A DNA stretch of 64,000 nt from Thermoproteota archaeon (GTDB lineage: Archaea > Thermoproteota > Korarchaeia > Korarchaeales > Korarchaeaceae), in the NCBI GenBank assembly GCA_027491555.1, contig JAOZGN010000019.1, positions 1 to 64,000 on the forward strand, written 5' to 3'. Positions 1-7,783 of this stretch are shown here, one piece after another. The notes under the pieces are model-generated. The model was not told the origin of the DNA, searched no databases, and saw only the letters and a program-made list of their open reading frames with translations. Each line of letters begins with the position of its first letter. The stretch's first letter is position 1. The position numbers and the translations under genes were made by a program.

Positions 1-2104
1 GGCCGGTGTCGTTCAGGTAGTCGACGGCCCTGTTCACGACCGGACCGCCGATGAGTATCAGGTTCTTGTCAGCGAGATCGGGGTTGATGACCTCGTAGTT
101 CTCGTCGAGGAACTGGTAGTCGGTCCATACGAGCGGAGCCTTCACGAAGCTGAAGACATCCTCCAGCTCGAAGACCTGGTCCTTCTCGCTGGCGGGCGTG
201 ATGTCCCTGTTGTACTCGTCGAGCAGGGTGGTGCCGGTCCAGTTGCCGGTGACGTTCTCGAACCTGTCGTAGACGCCCGCGAAGACGCCGGTCACGTTGA
301 CCGGGTAGATCTCGTGGGTCTCGTAGAGCGCGACGGCCGGGTCAACTCCGTAGACATTGTCCTCGAGAGTCTGGTTGATCCCGTGGACGGGTCTCTGCTC
401 TATCGGGTCATACGCGATGTACAGGTAGGTCAGCCAGTCAGTCCAGAGGCATACCTCGGTCACGATGTCGACGTTGCCCTCCTCATAGAGGAACACGCCG
501 AAGTCGGTCCACTCCCAGCAGTTGGCCACGCCGCAGTCAGCGGTCCCGTCGTCGTAGGCATTGAAGACCTCCAGGTTGTCGAACACGAAGGTGTTGTCGC
601 CGTACGTCTTCTTCTCGCCGAGGTGCCAGGTGCCGTTCTCGGGTATCACGTACCAGTAGACGTTGTCGTCGCCGGGGTAGGTGTAGCTCACGATGCCGTA
701 GATGTGGTCGTAGGGCAGCTTGTCCCACGGGTCCATCTTAACGGAGAACGGACCCATGTCGGAGCCGTTGATGATAACGTTACCAACGAAGTAGCCGTCC
801 TCAATCCACCAGTCGAAGGCACTAACGGAGGCGTCGGCCGGCCAGGAGTACTCGAGGTCGGTGATGTCGACCACACCATCGCCGTCGAGGTCGATCCTCT
901 CGAAGACGTGCTTGTCAATCCACGGGCTGCTGAGCATGACCTCCATGTAGTCGTCGTCGGTGTCGATCCTGTAGATGTAGAGGAAGAACACCATGTCGTA
1001 GCCGCCACCCCTGAGCCTGTTGGCTCCGAGGTCGTTGAGGTAGATGAACAGCTTGTTCACGTTGCCCTCGGCGTCGGTGGTGTACTCCAGGTTCAGCATG
1101 GTCTTGACCGGGCCGCCCTCGGACTCCCTGACTATGAAGGAGGCGTCCGTGTCAGTGATGTCGTCGACCTCGATCCAGTAACCGAGGAACGGCACATAGT
1201 AGTCCTTGCCCTCCTCGAGGATGGCGGTGCCGACCGGGGTGGTGCTGAACAGCATGGCGAAGCCGGGCTTGTTAAGGGAGTAGTTCTCCTGGAACCCGGT
1301 GTAGATGTCCTCGGCGGTTATGTAGGTCGCAGGGCCGGCGGTGCTCCCGAAGGTCGGGTTGTTGTAGCCAACGTACACGGTACCGGCCAGCGGGCCGGCG
1401 CCCATCTGGTTGTATCCACTGATGATCCAGACGGTGCCGCCCGTATCGGTGAGCTCGGCGAACAGGACGTTGTCGCCGAGGATGTCGTAGTCGTCAGCGG
1501 TGAGCATGTAGCCGACGCTGTACACGAGCACCGGGGCCTTGCACTCCATGACGCCCAGATCAGGGCACGCCGGGCAGACGGGGATGCTCTCGATGGTCTC
1601 GTTGTAGTATCCGGTGGAGACGAGGAGGTACTCAGGGGCGTAGGTGGCGGTGTCGAGCGGGAAGGCCGCCTGGTCCGGGAACATGTCACTGAACGGCGGG
1701 ACGGTTATGCCGTCGCCGAACCTGAACCAGAGGCCCTCGTCGTAGGCGGTGCCCGCCCAGCTCCAGGTCTTGTAGGCGTAGTGCCACAGGTCAGCGGTCA
1801 GCTCCTCGATCCAGTAGTCGGTGCCCTTCAGGTTGGGGGCCTTGGTGTAGTAGAGGTGGGAGCCTATCTTGACTCCGATCAGGGCGGCGCCCCTCACGTC
1901 TTCCGCCGCGGCGGCGATGCCGGGCTTCTGCCCGCCGATGATTATGGCAATGTCAGGTACTCCGTCGCCGTCGTAGTCAATGGTGCCGTTCTGCACGAAA
2001 GGCTTCGGGAACTCCCTGATCAGAGGCGCAGCTGCCAGCGGGAGCGCGGAGACCCCCACCAGCACGGCCAACAGGGCAGCAAAGGCTGCCTTTCTCCAGT
2101 TCAT
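1..2104 (-). CDS. S-layer glycoprotein precursor, 5' part only
   Basis: The open frame runs from ATG at 2104 to the left window edge without a stop (701 codons visible), so the C-terminus is missing. Residues 1-26 form a classic signal peptide (basic MNWRK, hydrophobic core, LAAA end). The rest is acidic and aromatic with several N-glycosylation sequons and two DxDGDG calcium-binding loops (D43-D51 and D405-D413). The last visible segment, about residues 680-701, has the LILIGGPVVN pattern seen in the C-terminal domain of archaeal S-layer proteins, so little may be missing. GGGGGAGGTG lies a few bases before the ATG. The strong codon bias fits a very abundant cell-surface protein. S-layer identity is inferred from the signal peptide, composition and that terminal motif. 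Confidence 0.85.
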   Translation of the reverse strand, partial: MNWRKAAFAALLAVLVGVSALPLAAAPLIREFPKPFVQNGTIDYDGDGVPDIAIIIGGQKPGIAAAAEDVRGAALIGVKIGSHLYYTKAPNLKGTDYWIEELTADLWHYAYKTWSWAGTAYDEGLWFRFGDGITVPPFSDMFPDQAAFPLDTATYAPEYLLVSTGYYNETIESIPVCPACPDLGVMECKAPVLVYSVGYMLTADDYDILGDNVLFAELTDTGGTVWIISGYNQMGAGPLAGTVYVGYNNPTFGSTAGPATYITAEDIYTGFQENYSLNKPGFAMLFSTTPVGTAILEEGKDYYVPFLGYWIEVDDITDTDASFIVRESEGGPVKTMLNLEYTTDAEGNVNKLFIYLNDLGANRLRGGGYDMVFFLYIYRIDTDDDYMEVMLSSPWIDKHVFERIDLDGDGVVDITDLEYSWPADASVSAFDWWIEDGYFVGNVIINGSDMGPFSVKMDPWDKLPYDHIYGIVSYTYPGDDNVYWYVIPENGTWHLGEKKTYGDNTFVFDNLEVFNAYDDGTADCGVANCWEWTDFGVFLYEEGNVDIVTEVCLWTDWLTYLYIAYDPIEQRPVHGINQTLEDNVYGVDPAVALYETHEIYPVNVTGVFAGVYDRFENVTGNWTGTTLLDEYNRDITPASEKDQVFELEDVFSFVKAPLVWTDYQFLDENYEVINPDLADKNLILIGGPVVNRAVDYLNDTG

Positions 2105-2172
2105 ACTTCTTCACCTCCCCCGCATGACCCCTAAGCGGTCGAGCGGGGGCTGGCATCACCCACGTCGGAAGA

Positions 2173-2217
2173 CTATTAATGGGTTTCCCAGTTAAACGTT
2201 GCAAACCGTTGCACAAC
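2173..2217 (-). promoter_or_regulatory. S-layer gene promoter with upstream tandem repeat
   Basis: On the minus strand ATTAATAG (2173-2180) follows a purine-rich GGAAACCC, a good TATA/BRE pair. It would start transcription near 2148 and leave a leader of about 45 nt holding a strong Shine-Dalgarno sequence. Just upstream, CGTTGCA occurs twice at a 10-bp period (2197-2203 and 2207-2213), one helical turn apart, a possible regulator site. Apart from the tRNA-Thr promoter near 2354-2362, the gap 2105-2385 shows nothing else. Confidence 0.5.
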
Positions 2218-2385
2218 AGTTTCAGAGGAATGAACGGAGAGATATACGCATCAACGGCCACGCCGGTCGCCAGGACGGCGAGGGGAACGATCCTGCCGCC
2301 CTATCGGTGAGCGAAACGTCGACCAATTATTCGGCAATTGACTAAGTTGAAGTCTAATATCGCAGAATTGAATGCACAGACCTGG

Positions 2386-2461
2386 GCCCCGGTAGCTCAG
2401 CTGGCAGAGCGGCGGACTTGTAATCCGCAGGCCGCGGGTTCGAATCCCGCCCGGGGCTCCA
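2386..2461 (+). tRNA. tRNA-Thr (anticodon TGT)
   Basis: A full 76-nt cloverleaf can be folded. The acceptor stem pairs GCCCCGG with CCGGGGC, the D arm is normal, the anticodon stem GCGGA/TCCGC encloses CTTGTAA, and the T arm holds GTTCGAATC. The 3' CCA is encoded. There is no intron. A TATA-like CTAATATCG at 2354-2362 lies 29 nt upstream. It reads ACA threonine codons. Confidence 0.95.
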
Positions 2462-2531
2462 ATCTACTACAACAAAGATCAGGGGGGTCGCCTTCTGTAT
2501 AAACCATCCCGACGAAAAGAATTGGGCCACT

Positions 2532-2645
2532 TCACCTTCTTCTTGGCCCCTTATATGGCGGAGGGCCGGGAGGAGATGTGGGCAAGCCGCAGAGGGGACA
2601 CGTCTCCCTGAACGTGTATGTGAAGCAGGTGCTGCATCTCCTCAT
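2532..2645 (-). CDS. nop10: H/ACA ribonucleoprotein Nop10, short form
   Basis: This 37-residue frame (42 if the in-frame TTG at 2660 is used) begins MRRCSTCFTYTF and continues ETCPLCG, the Nop10 zinc-ribbon with Cys at 4, 7, 16 and 19. Nop10 binds the pseudouridine synthase Cbf5 in H/ACA guide RNPs. It lies 30 bp after the aIF2-alpha stop, the usual aIF2-alpha/Nop10 order in archaea. It is shorter than the 55-60 residues normal for the family. It ends in a Pro-rich tail and an RRR tripeptide and lacks the C-terminal helix that also contacts Cbf5. Other frames after the stop do not restore that helix, so I see no simple frameshift. Confidence 0.75.
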   Translation of the reverse strand: MRRCSTCFTYTFRETCPLCGLPTSPPGPPPYKGPRRR

Positions 2646-2675
2646 GAGGACCTTGGGCAAGGCTATCGCCCTATG

Positions 2676-3485
2676 TCATGCCTCCGCCGTACGCTTCCTG
2701 ATCTCACGCTCGGCAACCACCTCGGCCCTGCCCCCAGAGGACCTGACCTCCTCCAGTATCCTTTTGGTGGCCGTGGTGGCCATTCGCCTGACGAGGGATG
2801 GGTCCCTGCTACTGACCCTGACGACGTATCTCGGGGCCCCCGCCGTGAAGGCCTCGATCGCTACCTTTTCAGACTGTATAGACGTGCCCTTCAGGAGGGC
2901 GGCCCTGATGATCTCCACGCCGTTGGGGGATGGGGAGACCAGCTTGAGCGTAACTTCCTTTATGTACAGCGGAGGCTTCAGCTGCTCTCTTATCAGGGGA
3001 ACCAGCTGCTCCGCAATGTCCTTGGGAATTCCCAGCCTATCTAAGACCTCTGGATGCCCCAGCGTGTCCTCTAGGGCCTCGAGGGCCGACTCGTAGACAT
3101 CCTCGATCTGAGCCAGCATCCTCTTAGCGGTCTCCTCTGGATCCTGGACGCCCGCTCTCATCGCGGCCACTCGGATCAGCGAGAGGGCCCTAGACCTCTC
3201 CTTCCACTCCCTCAGCTTTCGTTCCGCCTGATCCCTGCTGACGTATCGGAGGGAGAGGTCAACCTGTTGCCTCGCCCTGTCTGCCCGGATGACCCTCCCG
3301 ACTACGCGGTCTCCCTCCTTCACGAAGTCCCGTATGTCCTTGATCCTGCCGGAAGCCACGTGACCCCTGGGTATGTACGCCTCCAGGCCGTCGTACTCCT
3401 CGAGCTCGGCTATGACCCCGTGTTCCTCAACTCTCTTCACCGTGGCGACGACCAGCTCGTTCCGGCGGGGGAAGTCCCGGGGCAT
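2676..3485 (-). CDS. Translation initiation factor aIF2 subunit alpha
   Basis: The 269-residue protein has the family length and architecture. An N-terminal S1/OB domain (about 1-85) contains GLEAYIPRGHVASGRIKDI-type and RQQVDLSLRYV strands. It is followed by a helical domain and a C-terminal alpha/beta domain. The alpha subunit binds initiator tRNA as part of the aIF2 heterotrimer and delivers it to the 30S subunit. It sits 6 bp after S27e, in the conserved L44e-S27e-aIF2alpha-Nop10 order, and is probably cotranscribed with the replication genes upstream. The ATG start is preceded by GTGAAGGAAC. Confidence 0.97.
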   Translation of the reverse strand: MPRDFPRRNELVVATVKRVEEHGVIAELEEYDGLEAYIPRGHVASGRIKDIRDFVKEGDRVVGRVIRADRARQQVDLSLRYVSRDQAERKLREWKERSRALSLIRVAAMRAGVQDPEETAKRMLAQIEDVYESALEALEDTLGHPEVLDRLGIPKDIAEQLVPLIREQLKPPLYIKEVTLKLVSPSPNGVEIIRAALLKGTSIQSEKVAIEAFTAGAPRYVVRVSSRDPSLVRRMATTATKRILEEVRSSGGRAEVVAEREIRKRTAEA

Positions 3486-3491
3486 GTTCCT

Positions 3492-3701
3492 TCACTCCGT
3501 GAGCTTCCCGTACACCGCCATTATGGGCGCGTGTATCCTGGCCTTGCCCCCAGTAGGCTCGGCGAGGACCTCGTCGCACACCAGACAGCGGACCACGCGA
3601 GACGCGTGAGAGAAAATCGTCTGCTCATTTCCACACTTGGGGCACTTCACTCTGACGAAGTACGAGCGTGGGAGGGGGATCAGCGCCTTCTTCCCGCTCA
3701 T
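3492..3701 (-). CDS. rps27e: Ribosomal protein S27e
   Basis: This 69-residue small-subunit protein has the four-cysteine zinc ribbon CPKC (about 20-23) and CLVC (about 39-42) followed by the LAEPTGGKA segment typical of S27e. The ATG is preceded by GGTGGGGACCTG. It lies between L44e and aIF2-alpha with short spacers, a cluster order widely conserved in archaea. Confidence 0.97.
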   Translation of the reverse strand: MSGKKALIPLPRSYFVRVKCPKCGNEQTIFSHASRVVRCLVCDEVLAEPTGGKARIHAPIMAVYGKLTE

Positions 3702-3713
3702 CAGGTCCCCACC

Positions 3714-3992
3714 TCACCTGACTATCTCAACCCTGCTGAGCCTGCCCAGGCTCCTCAGTTGCTTCCTGCCGCACTTGGAGCACGTTAGGACGAGCACTGC
3801 CTTCTTGTTGATCTTGGCCTTCCTCTTCAGCATGCCCCTCGGCTCTCCGCCGTATCCGCGCCTCTTCCTCTCAAGCTGCCTGGCTCCCCAGGAGAGGGTC
3901 CTCTGCCTGCCCGCCTTGTAGAGGGAGACCTTGTGCTCGGTGTGGGCCCTGCACTTTGGGCAGTAGGTCCTAATCTTGTTCGGTACCTTCAT
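3714..3992 (-). CDS. rpl44e: Ribosomal protein L44e
   Basis: The 92-residue protein begins MKVPNKIRTYCPKC and has a second pair CSKC near residues 74-77, giving the zinc-binding fold of L44e near the E-site of the 50S subunit. The middle is very basic (RTLSWGARQLERKRRGYGG). Its start overlaps the 3' end of the GINS gene by 23 bp, which implies translational coupling between the replication and ribosomal parts of the cluster. Confidence 0.97.
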   Translation of the reverse strand: MKVPNKIRTYCPKCRAHTEHKVSLYKAGRQRTLSWGARQLERKRRGYGGEPRGMLKRKAKINKKAVLVLTCSKCGRKQLRSLGRLSRVEIVR

Positions 3993-4500
3993 TCCCTATC
4001 AACACCTCCACGATTCCCCTAGCCTCCAGGGCTGCGGCGTCCTCGACCGGGAGGAGGCAGACATCGCCCTCCCGGAAGGGACCGTAAACCCTCAGGTCCG
4101 ACGCCACGAACTCTCTCAAGGGCGTTTTAAACGTTACTAAAACCTTCCCGCGCGGGAGTTCTGGCGGGCGGGGGGGCTCAACCTTGGGAGTGACTTCACC
4201 CCCGACCATTGACTCCTCGCCCGCCTGGGGCGGTGCGCGGCCCAGGGACGATTCTTGGGCACCCGCCATCCCAGATTTGAACCTGCGTATTTCCTCGAGC
4301 GTCGCCATCAACTCCTGACACACCTTGGCGAGAGCCTCGACAACGCTTCTGGCCTCCTCTCCAACGGCGGAACCCTTAAGCGATTGAATCCACTCGTTCA
4401 CCCGTGAGAATAGGTCCTCTGGGAGTTCCTCTGAGTGATCAGAGGTAAGCTCCCTCACCAGCGCATCCACCAGCTCGTGATACGGGTTTGAGGAACTCAA
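3970..4500 (-). CDS. GINS complex protein, Gins51 (AB) type
   Basis: The 176-residue protein has a helical N-terminal A domain (about 1-85), a Gly/Pro-rich linker (about 86-125) and a small C-terminal B domain (about 126-170). The B domain carries PLREFVASDLRVYGPFREGD, the hallmark of archaeal GINS. The A-then-B order is that of Gins51 (Sld5/Psf1-like). GINS joins MCM helicase and the GAN/Cdc45-like factor in the replicative CMG complex. The ATG overlaps the PriS stop, and the 3' end overlaps L44e. No Gins23 gene is present here, so the complex may be a homotetramer or the partner lies elsewhere. Confidence 0.88.
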   Translation of the reverse strand: MSSSNPYHELVDALVRELTSDHSEELPEDLFSRVNEWIQSLKGSAVGEEARSVVEALAKVCQELMATLEEIRRFKSGMAGAQESSLGRAPPQAGEESMVGGEVTPKVEPPRPPELPRGKVLVTFKTPLREFVASDLRVYGPFREGDVCLLPVEDAAALEARGIVEVLIGNEGTEQD

Positions 4501-5687
4501 GGGATGACACCCCTGCCCTTCAGCAGGACTAGGGCGGCTGCAAACATTGGGAGGTCTACTCCCACGCCCGGCTCGTATGGTCCGAAGGACTCACCCTTAA
4601 CCCTGAACTTCGGCACGGGGGCCGTTGTGAACACCCGCACATGGTCATCAGATAGGCCCACGGCATCCCTTAGAGGTTGGAAGTCCCTCAGTTCGTCGGG
4701 AGAGAGGGCCATAGCCCTCAGACCCGTCTTGCCGTGGAGGCTGTTGGGTATCCTCGTGAGCCTGCTCGTGTCGGGCGTAACCATCTCGTCTATCTTGACT
4801 CGACGCGCGCGAACGATCTCGAGCGCGATCCTCCTCAGGTCCCTTACGAGCGTAGGGGTGGGATTAAGCAGCGGGACGCCCTCGCTGAGGGCTCTCACCA
4901 GCTCCTCTCTCCTCTTGGCTATGCTGCCGGGGAGGCCTAGTGCTCGGTCGCCTGATTCCTCGAGTAACCGGAGGATCTCTCTGGCCACCCTCCCCCTCCA
5001 CCCTCCCTCGCTGGCCCGAGGCGAGATGAGTCCGGATCCCTTGACGTAGAAGATCTCCTTGGGGTCGAATGATAGGCCAGACACGTGGGAGGCAAGCTCT
5101 CTCCTATCTTCCTTGCTGAGTCGTAGGTAGCGCTCCGAGAGAACCCTCACGTGGTACCCCCTGTGCCCGGTGTAGTAGACCATCAGCTCCTCCCCCGAGA
5201 CCCCAAGATCCGACTCTAGGATCTCCAAGAGTCGGATCGTCTCCCCCTTCGCGGCCTCGAGGCACTCCTCTGAGAGCCAGTCCAGCTTCTCTGTGTCTTG
5301 TGATCCACATTTCGGACAAGTATCCGGCGGCCTGCCATCTCCAGACTCTCCGCACGATCTGCACCGCCAGGCGAGTCCGTAGTTGCACTCCTCAACGTCT
5401 AGGTGGTCTGCGTCTATGTCGAACAGCACCTCGGCTCCCTTGAGGCCCTTCTCTGCCATGGACTTGGCTGCAGGTCTCTCGTACAGTCCGACCGAGTAGT
5501 AGGCGTGTCTGGGAGCTTCCCTCGAGAGCATGGCCCTCAGCGACTCCAGGTCCCTGACGGAAACGTGTCTGATCACCGTGCCGTCGAAGGTCACCATCAT
5601 GATCTCACGCCGGTCCACCCGCGGAACGAAGATCGAGCGTGACCAGAGGGTGTAGTACTCTCTGAAGGCGGCGCGAAGTGGGTTCAA
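4497..5687 (-). CDS. priS: DNA primase small catalytic subunit PriS
   Basis: This 396-residue archaeo-eukaryotic primase carries the metal-binding DIDADH motif (about 89-94), a zinc-binding loop with CRSC and CPKC (about 110-135) and the nucleotide-binding YYTGHRGYHV segment. I place the start at the TTG at 5687 because it overlaps the PriL TGA and is preceded by GGGGGAGGAAG. An in-frame TTG at 5759 would extend the protein 24 residues into PriL. PriS makes the RNA/DNA primers that PolD extends. It is sandwiched between PriL and GINS with overlaps at both ends. Confidence 0.96.
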   Translation of the reverse strand: MNPLRAAFREYYTLWSRSIFVPRVDRREIMMVTFDGTVIRHVSVRDLESLRAMLSREAPRHAYYSVGLYERPAAKSMAEKGLKGAEVLFDIDADHLDVEECNYGLAWRCRSCGESGDGRPPDTCPKCGSQDTEKLDWLSEECLEAAKGETIRLLEILESDLGVSGEELMVYYTGHRGYHVRVLSERYLRLSKEDRRELASHVSGLSFDPKEIFYVKGSGLISPRASEGGWRGRVAREILRLLEESGDRALGLPGSIAKRREELVRALSEGVPLLNPTPTLVRDLRRIALEIVRARRVKIDEMVTPDTSRLTRIPNSLHGKTGLRAMALSPDELRDFQPLRDAVGLSDDHVRVFTTAPVPKFRVKGESFGPYEPGVGVDLPMFAAALVLLKGRGVIP

Positions 5688-6649
5688 CGCCTCTTCCTCC
5701 CCCGCCTTCCGTAGGATAGGGGTGACTTGACCCCGCAGTCCTCCACACAGATTCCCCAAGCCCTGAGCGTCTCGCAGTTGGGTGGGTTGTATCCCCTCTT
5801 GGAGATGTGACTAACCTGGTATCTCGCAATCCTCTCTTTGAAGTCGGGGGCGCTCCTGAAGAGGTCTACTACCTGGTCGACCGACCAGCCTACCTTGAGG
5901 AGGTAGGCCGCCACCGTAAACCTCTCCTGATGGTTCATGTTCTCGCCCCTCTTGGCCTTCTCGACGAGCTTCTTTATGCAGGGCGGTAAGATCTCCCGAG
6001 ACGGCCTTGAGGACTGAATGGACGCCCTCCTCATCTCCAGGCGGCGGATCACCTCGTCGCCTATGGCCCTCAGGGGCGGGGGCACGGAGGGACGTGGGGT
6101 CGGCCTGAGGAGGTGGGCTCGGAGAAGTTCCTGCAGCAGTCTGGCGAGTTCCTTCCTCTCCACCAGCACCTGACCCTTTCGGACGTCCCTGTTGGCCAGT
6201 CTCCACCGGGCCCCGCCCAAACCAGATGCGGCACGCAGGTAGCTTGGGACGCCCATCCAAGCTCTTTCTCCGTCTGGCCTAATCGTCGCCCCCAGCTCCC
6301 CTCCCAGCCAGGCAAGGACGCTGATGGGCTCGTCCCTCGCGAGCCTGTGGAACCTCTTGGACTCGTGCTCTGCGACCAGCCGGCTGAGGAAGGGGTCGTC
6401 GATCCAAGAGCTCACCAGCCTAACGATCAGGTAGGTGGCAACGGCGTCCAGTGGAGGGAGGTGGAGGTCGTCCAAGTACAGCTCCCCGCTCACCGCTGAG
6501 AGCAGGCGGCCCTTGGCGTGTCGCCTGCTCTGCTCTAACAGCGGATCATACGCGAGATCCTCCTCGGTGAGACCCTCTGACTCTATCAGACGTCCTCCCA
6601 GCGAGGTAAAGGGGTATCGAGAGGCCAGCGCTGGGTCGAGCTCCTCCAT
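5684..6649 (-). CDS. priL: DNA primase large subunit PriL
   Basis: The 321-residue protein has a helical N-terminal domain and the conserved C-terminal 4Fe-4S domain. Four cysteines at about 224, 292, 301 and 305 (contexts PPCIKKL, NPPNCETL, WGICVEDC) are the expected ligands. The basic tail GRRGRKRR may contact nucleic acid. PriL stabilises PriS and governs primer initiation and length. It follows PCNA by 10 bp and overlaps the PriS start, so the primase subunits are translationally coupled. Confidence 0.94.
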   Translation of the reverse strand: MEELDPALASRYPFTSLGGRLIESEGLTEEDLAYDPLLEQSRRHAKGRLLSAVSGELYLDDLHLPPLDAVATYLIVRLVSSWIDDPFLSRLVAEHESKRFHRLARDEPISVLAWLGGELGATIRPDGERAWMGVPSYLRAASGLGGARWRLANRDVRKGQVLVERKELARLLQELLRAHLLRPTPRPSVPPPLRAIGDEVIRRLEMRRASIQSSRPSREILPPCIKKLVEKAKRGENMNHQERFTVAAYLLKVGWSVDQVVDLFRSAPDFKERIARYQVSHISKRGYNPPNCETLRAWGICVEDCGVKSPLSYGRRGRKRR

Positions 6650-6659
6650 GAGGGGCCCG

Positions 6660-7430
6660 TCACATCCCCGCCACGTTGGCCAGGTAGTAGACTACCCTCG
6701 CGTCGGCGAACCCGCCGATGGAGTACTTCATCATCATGGGCTTATCTGTGGCGATCTCCAACGAGACCTCCGCCGAGATGTCTGCCGGCTTCACCATCTT
6801 CTCCAAGTACCCAAGCCCATAGACGGCCCGGGCAGGCTCCTGAGCCCAGATGTCCAGCACGATCGGATCGGTCTTCTCGATGGTGATCCTGGACTCCTGC
6901 CTCTCGCTCCGGGCCGCGAACTCGGTCCTCTCACCGTCGATGGTTATCTCGACCTCGGATGATATCCCCTTGAGCTCCTTTATGATCTCGGGCATCTTCC
7001 TGCTGTCCATTCTGATGCCCGCGGTGAAGTTGACCTTCAGGCTGCGGACCTGAAACTCCTCTGGAGGCAGGAGCGCCAGCCGGTGGGTCCTCTTGTAGCC
7101 GTCCCTCAGGACGACTGTAAGCGAGTCCTTAGTGAGGTGAAACTCCACCCTGTCGTCCGACTTGACTCTCTTCATGACCTTGGCGAGCTCGGTGAAGTTG
7201 ACCCCGAAGAAGGAGTCTCCCTCCACCTGGATCTCGGAGAAGAAGGGCTTCGGAAGGAAGACCTGAACCATGGCTATCTTGGCCGGGTCCAGCGCCTGGA
7301 GAACGAACCCCTCCTCCGGACTGACCTTGAAGGTCGCCTCCTCAATGAGCGCCTCAACGGCCTCCACTATCTTGCGGATGACCTTTCCCTCCTCAAACAC
7401 GAGGACGACTTCTCCAACATCAACGCTCAT
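6660..7430 (-). CDS. pcn: DNA sliding clamp PCNA
   Basis: The 256-residue protein has the PCNA length and its two-domain repeat, including the interdomain region and the C-terminal pattern KPMMMKYSIGG followed by a short tail. It would form a trimeric ring that tethers PolD, ligase, Fen1 and other PIP-box proteins to DNA. I start at the ATG at 7430 (MSVDVGEVVLVFEEG), which matches the family N-terminus; an in-frame start 8 codons upstream exists. It is a single copy here, located between a small OB-fold protein and PriL. Confidence 0.96.
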   Translation of the reverse strand: MSVDVGEVVLVFEEGKVIRKIVEAVEALIEEATFKVSPEEGFVLQALDPAKIAMVQVFLPKPFFSEIQVEGDSFFGVNFTELAKVMKRVKSDDRVEFHLTKDSLTVVLRDGYKRTHRLALLPPEEFQVRSLKVNFTAGIRMDSRKMPEIIKELKGISSEVEITIDGERTEFAARSERQESRITIEKTDPIVLDIWAQEPARAVYGLGYLEKMVKPADISAEVSLEIATDKPMMMKYSIGGFADARVVYYLANVAGM

Positions 7431-7450
7431 ACCTATCCAACTCCCGCTCA

Positions 7451-7768
7451 TCAACTTCGACTTGAAATCGCGTCTCGTCCCTCAACCTCGGCCACCAATT
7501 TTAGGGTTTCCTTGAGGAGGTCCAAATCCATTCCGGTCACCCTCGTCACGGCCTCAGACTGGATTTCCGCGACGTGTCCCACTGCGGCGACTATGCCGAC
7601 GGCCAGCACTACATCTCCAGGGGAGAACGTCTCGGCTTGATCCACGTAGACCCTGGCCCTGCCCGTCCCATCGTCAAGCACGAGGTAGTTCTCGACCTTC
7701 TGGAGTATCACCCCCACCACCGCGGCGGGTTCACCCCCCCTCAGTAGGCTTATCGGCCTGATGCGCAA
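7451..7768 (-). CDS. Small single OB-fold protein, possible replication factor
   Basis: The 105-residue protein reads like one OB-fold of the RPA/nucleic-acid-binding type. Strand patterns AAVVGVILQKVENYLVLDD, GRARVYVD and GDVVLAVGIVA are followed by an EIQSEAVTRVTG strand and a C-terminal helix. It lacks a zinc finger and a second OB domain. It starts at TTG 7768 after GGGGTTGAGAG. It lies between the PolD large subunit (16 bp away) and PCNA (20 bp away), so it is probably cotranscribed with them. That position suggests ssDNA binding or a polymerase accessory role, but no specific family is recognised. Confidence 0.75.
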   Translation of the reverse strand: MRIRPISLLRGGEPAAVVGVILQKVENYLVLDDGTGRARVYVDQAETFSPGDVVLAVGIVAAVGHVAEIQSEAVTRVTGMDLDLLKETLKLVAEVEGRDAISSRS

Positions 7769-7783
7769 CTCTCAACCCCTCCC

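Noticed and set aside
314..2134. 606-codon open frame on the plus strand
   Set aside because: It is antisense to the S-layer gene, which has a signal peptide, Shine-Dalgarno sequence and family motifs. The plus-strand product is a low-complexity Val/Asp/Glu-rich shadow created by strong codon bias.
2462..2531. Possible small RNA between tRNA-Thr and Nop10
   Set aside because: The 70-bp spacer shows no stable fold or promoter that I can support; it is best read as the 3' ends of convergent transcripts.
5684..5759. Apparent 76-bp overlap of PriS with PriL
   Set aside because: A TTG at 5687 with a strong Shine-Dalgarno sequence gives a normal 4-bp overlap, so the long overlap is a start-site artefact.
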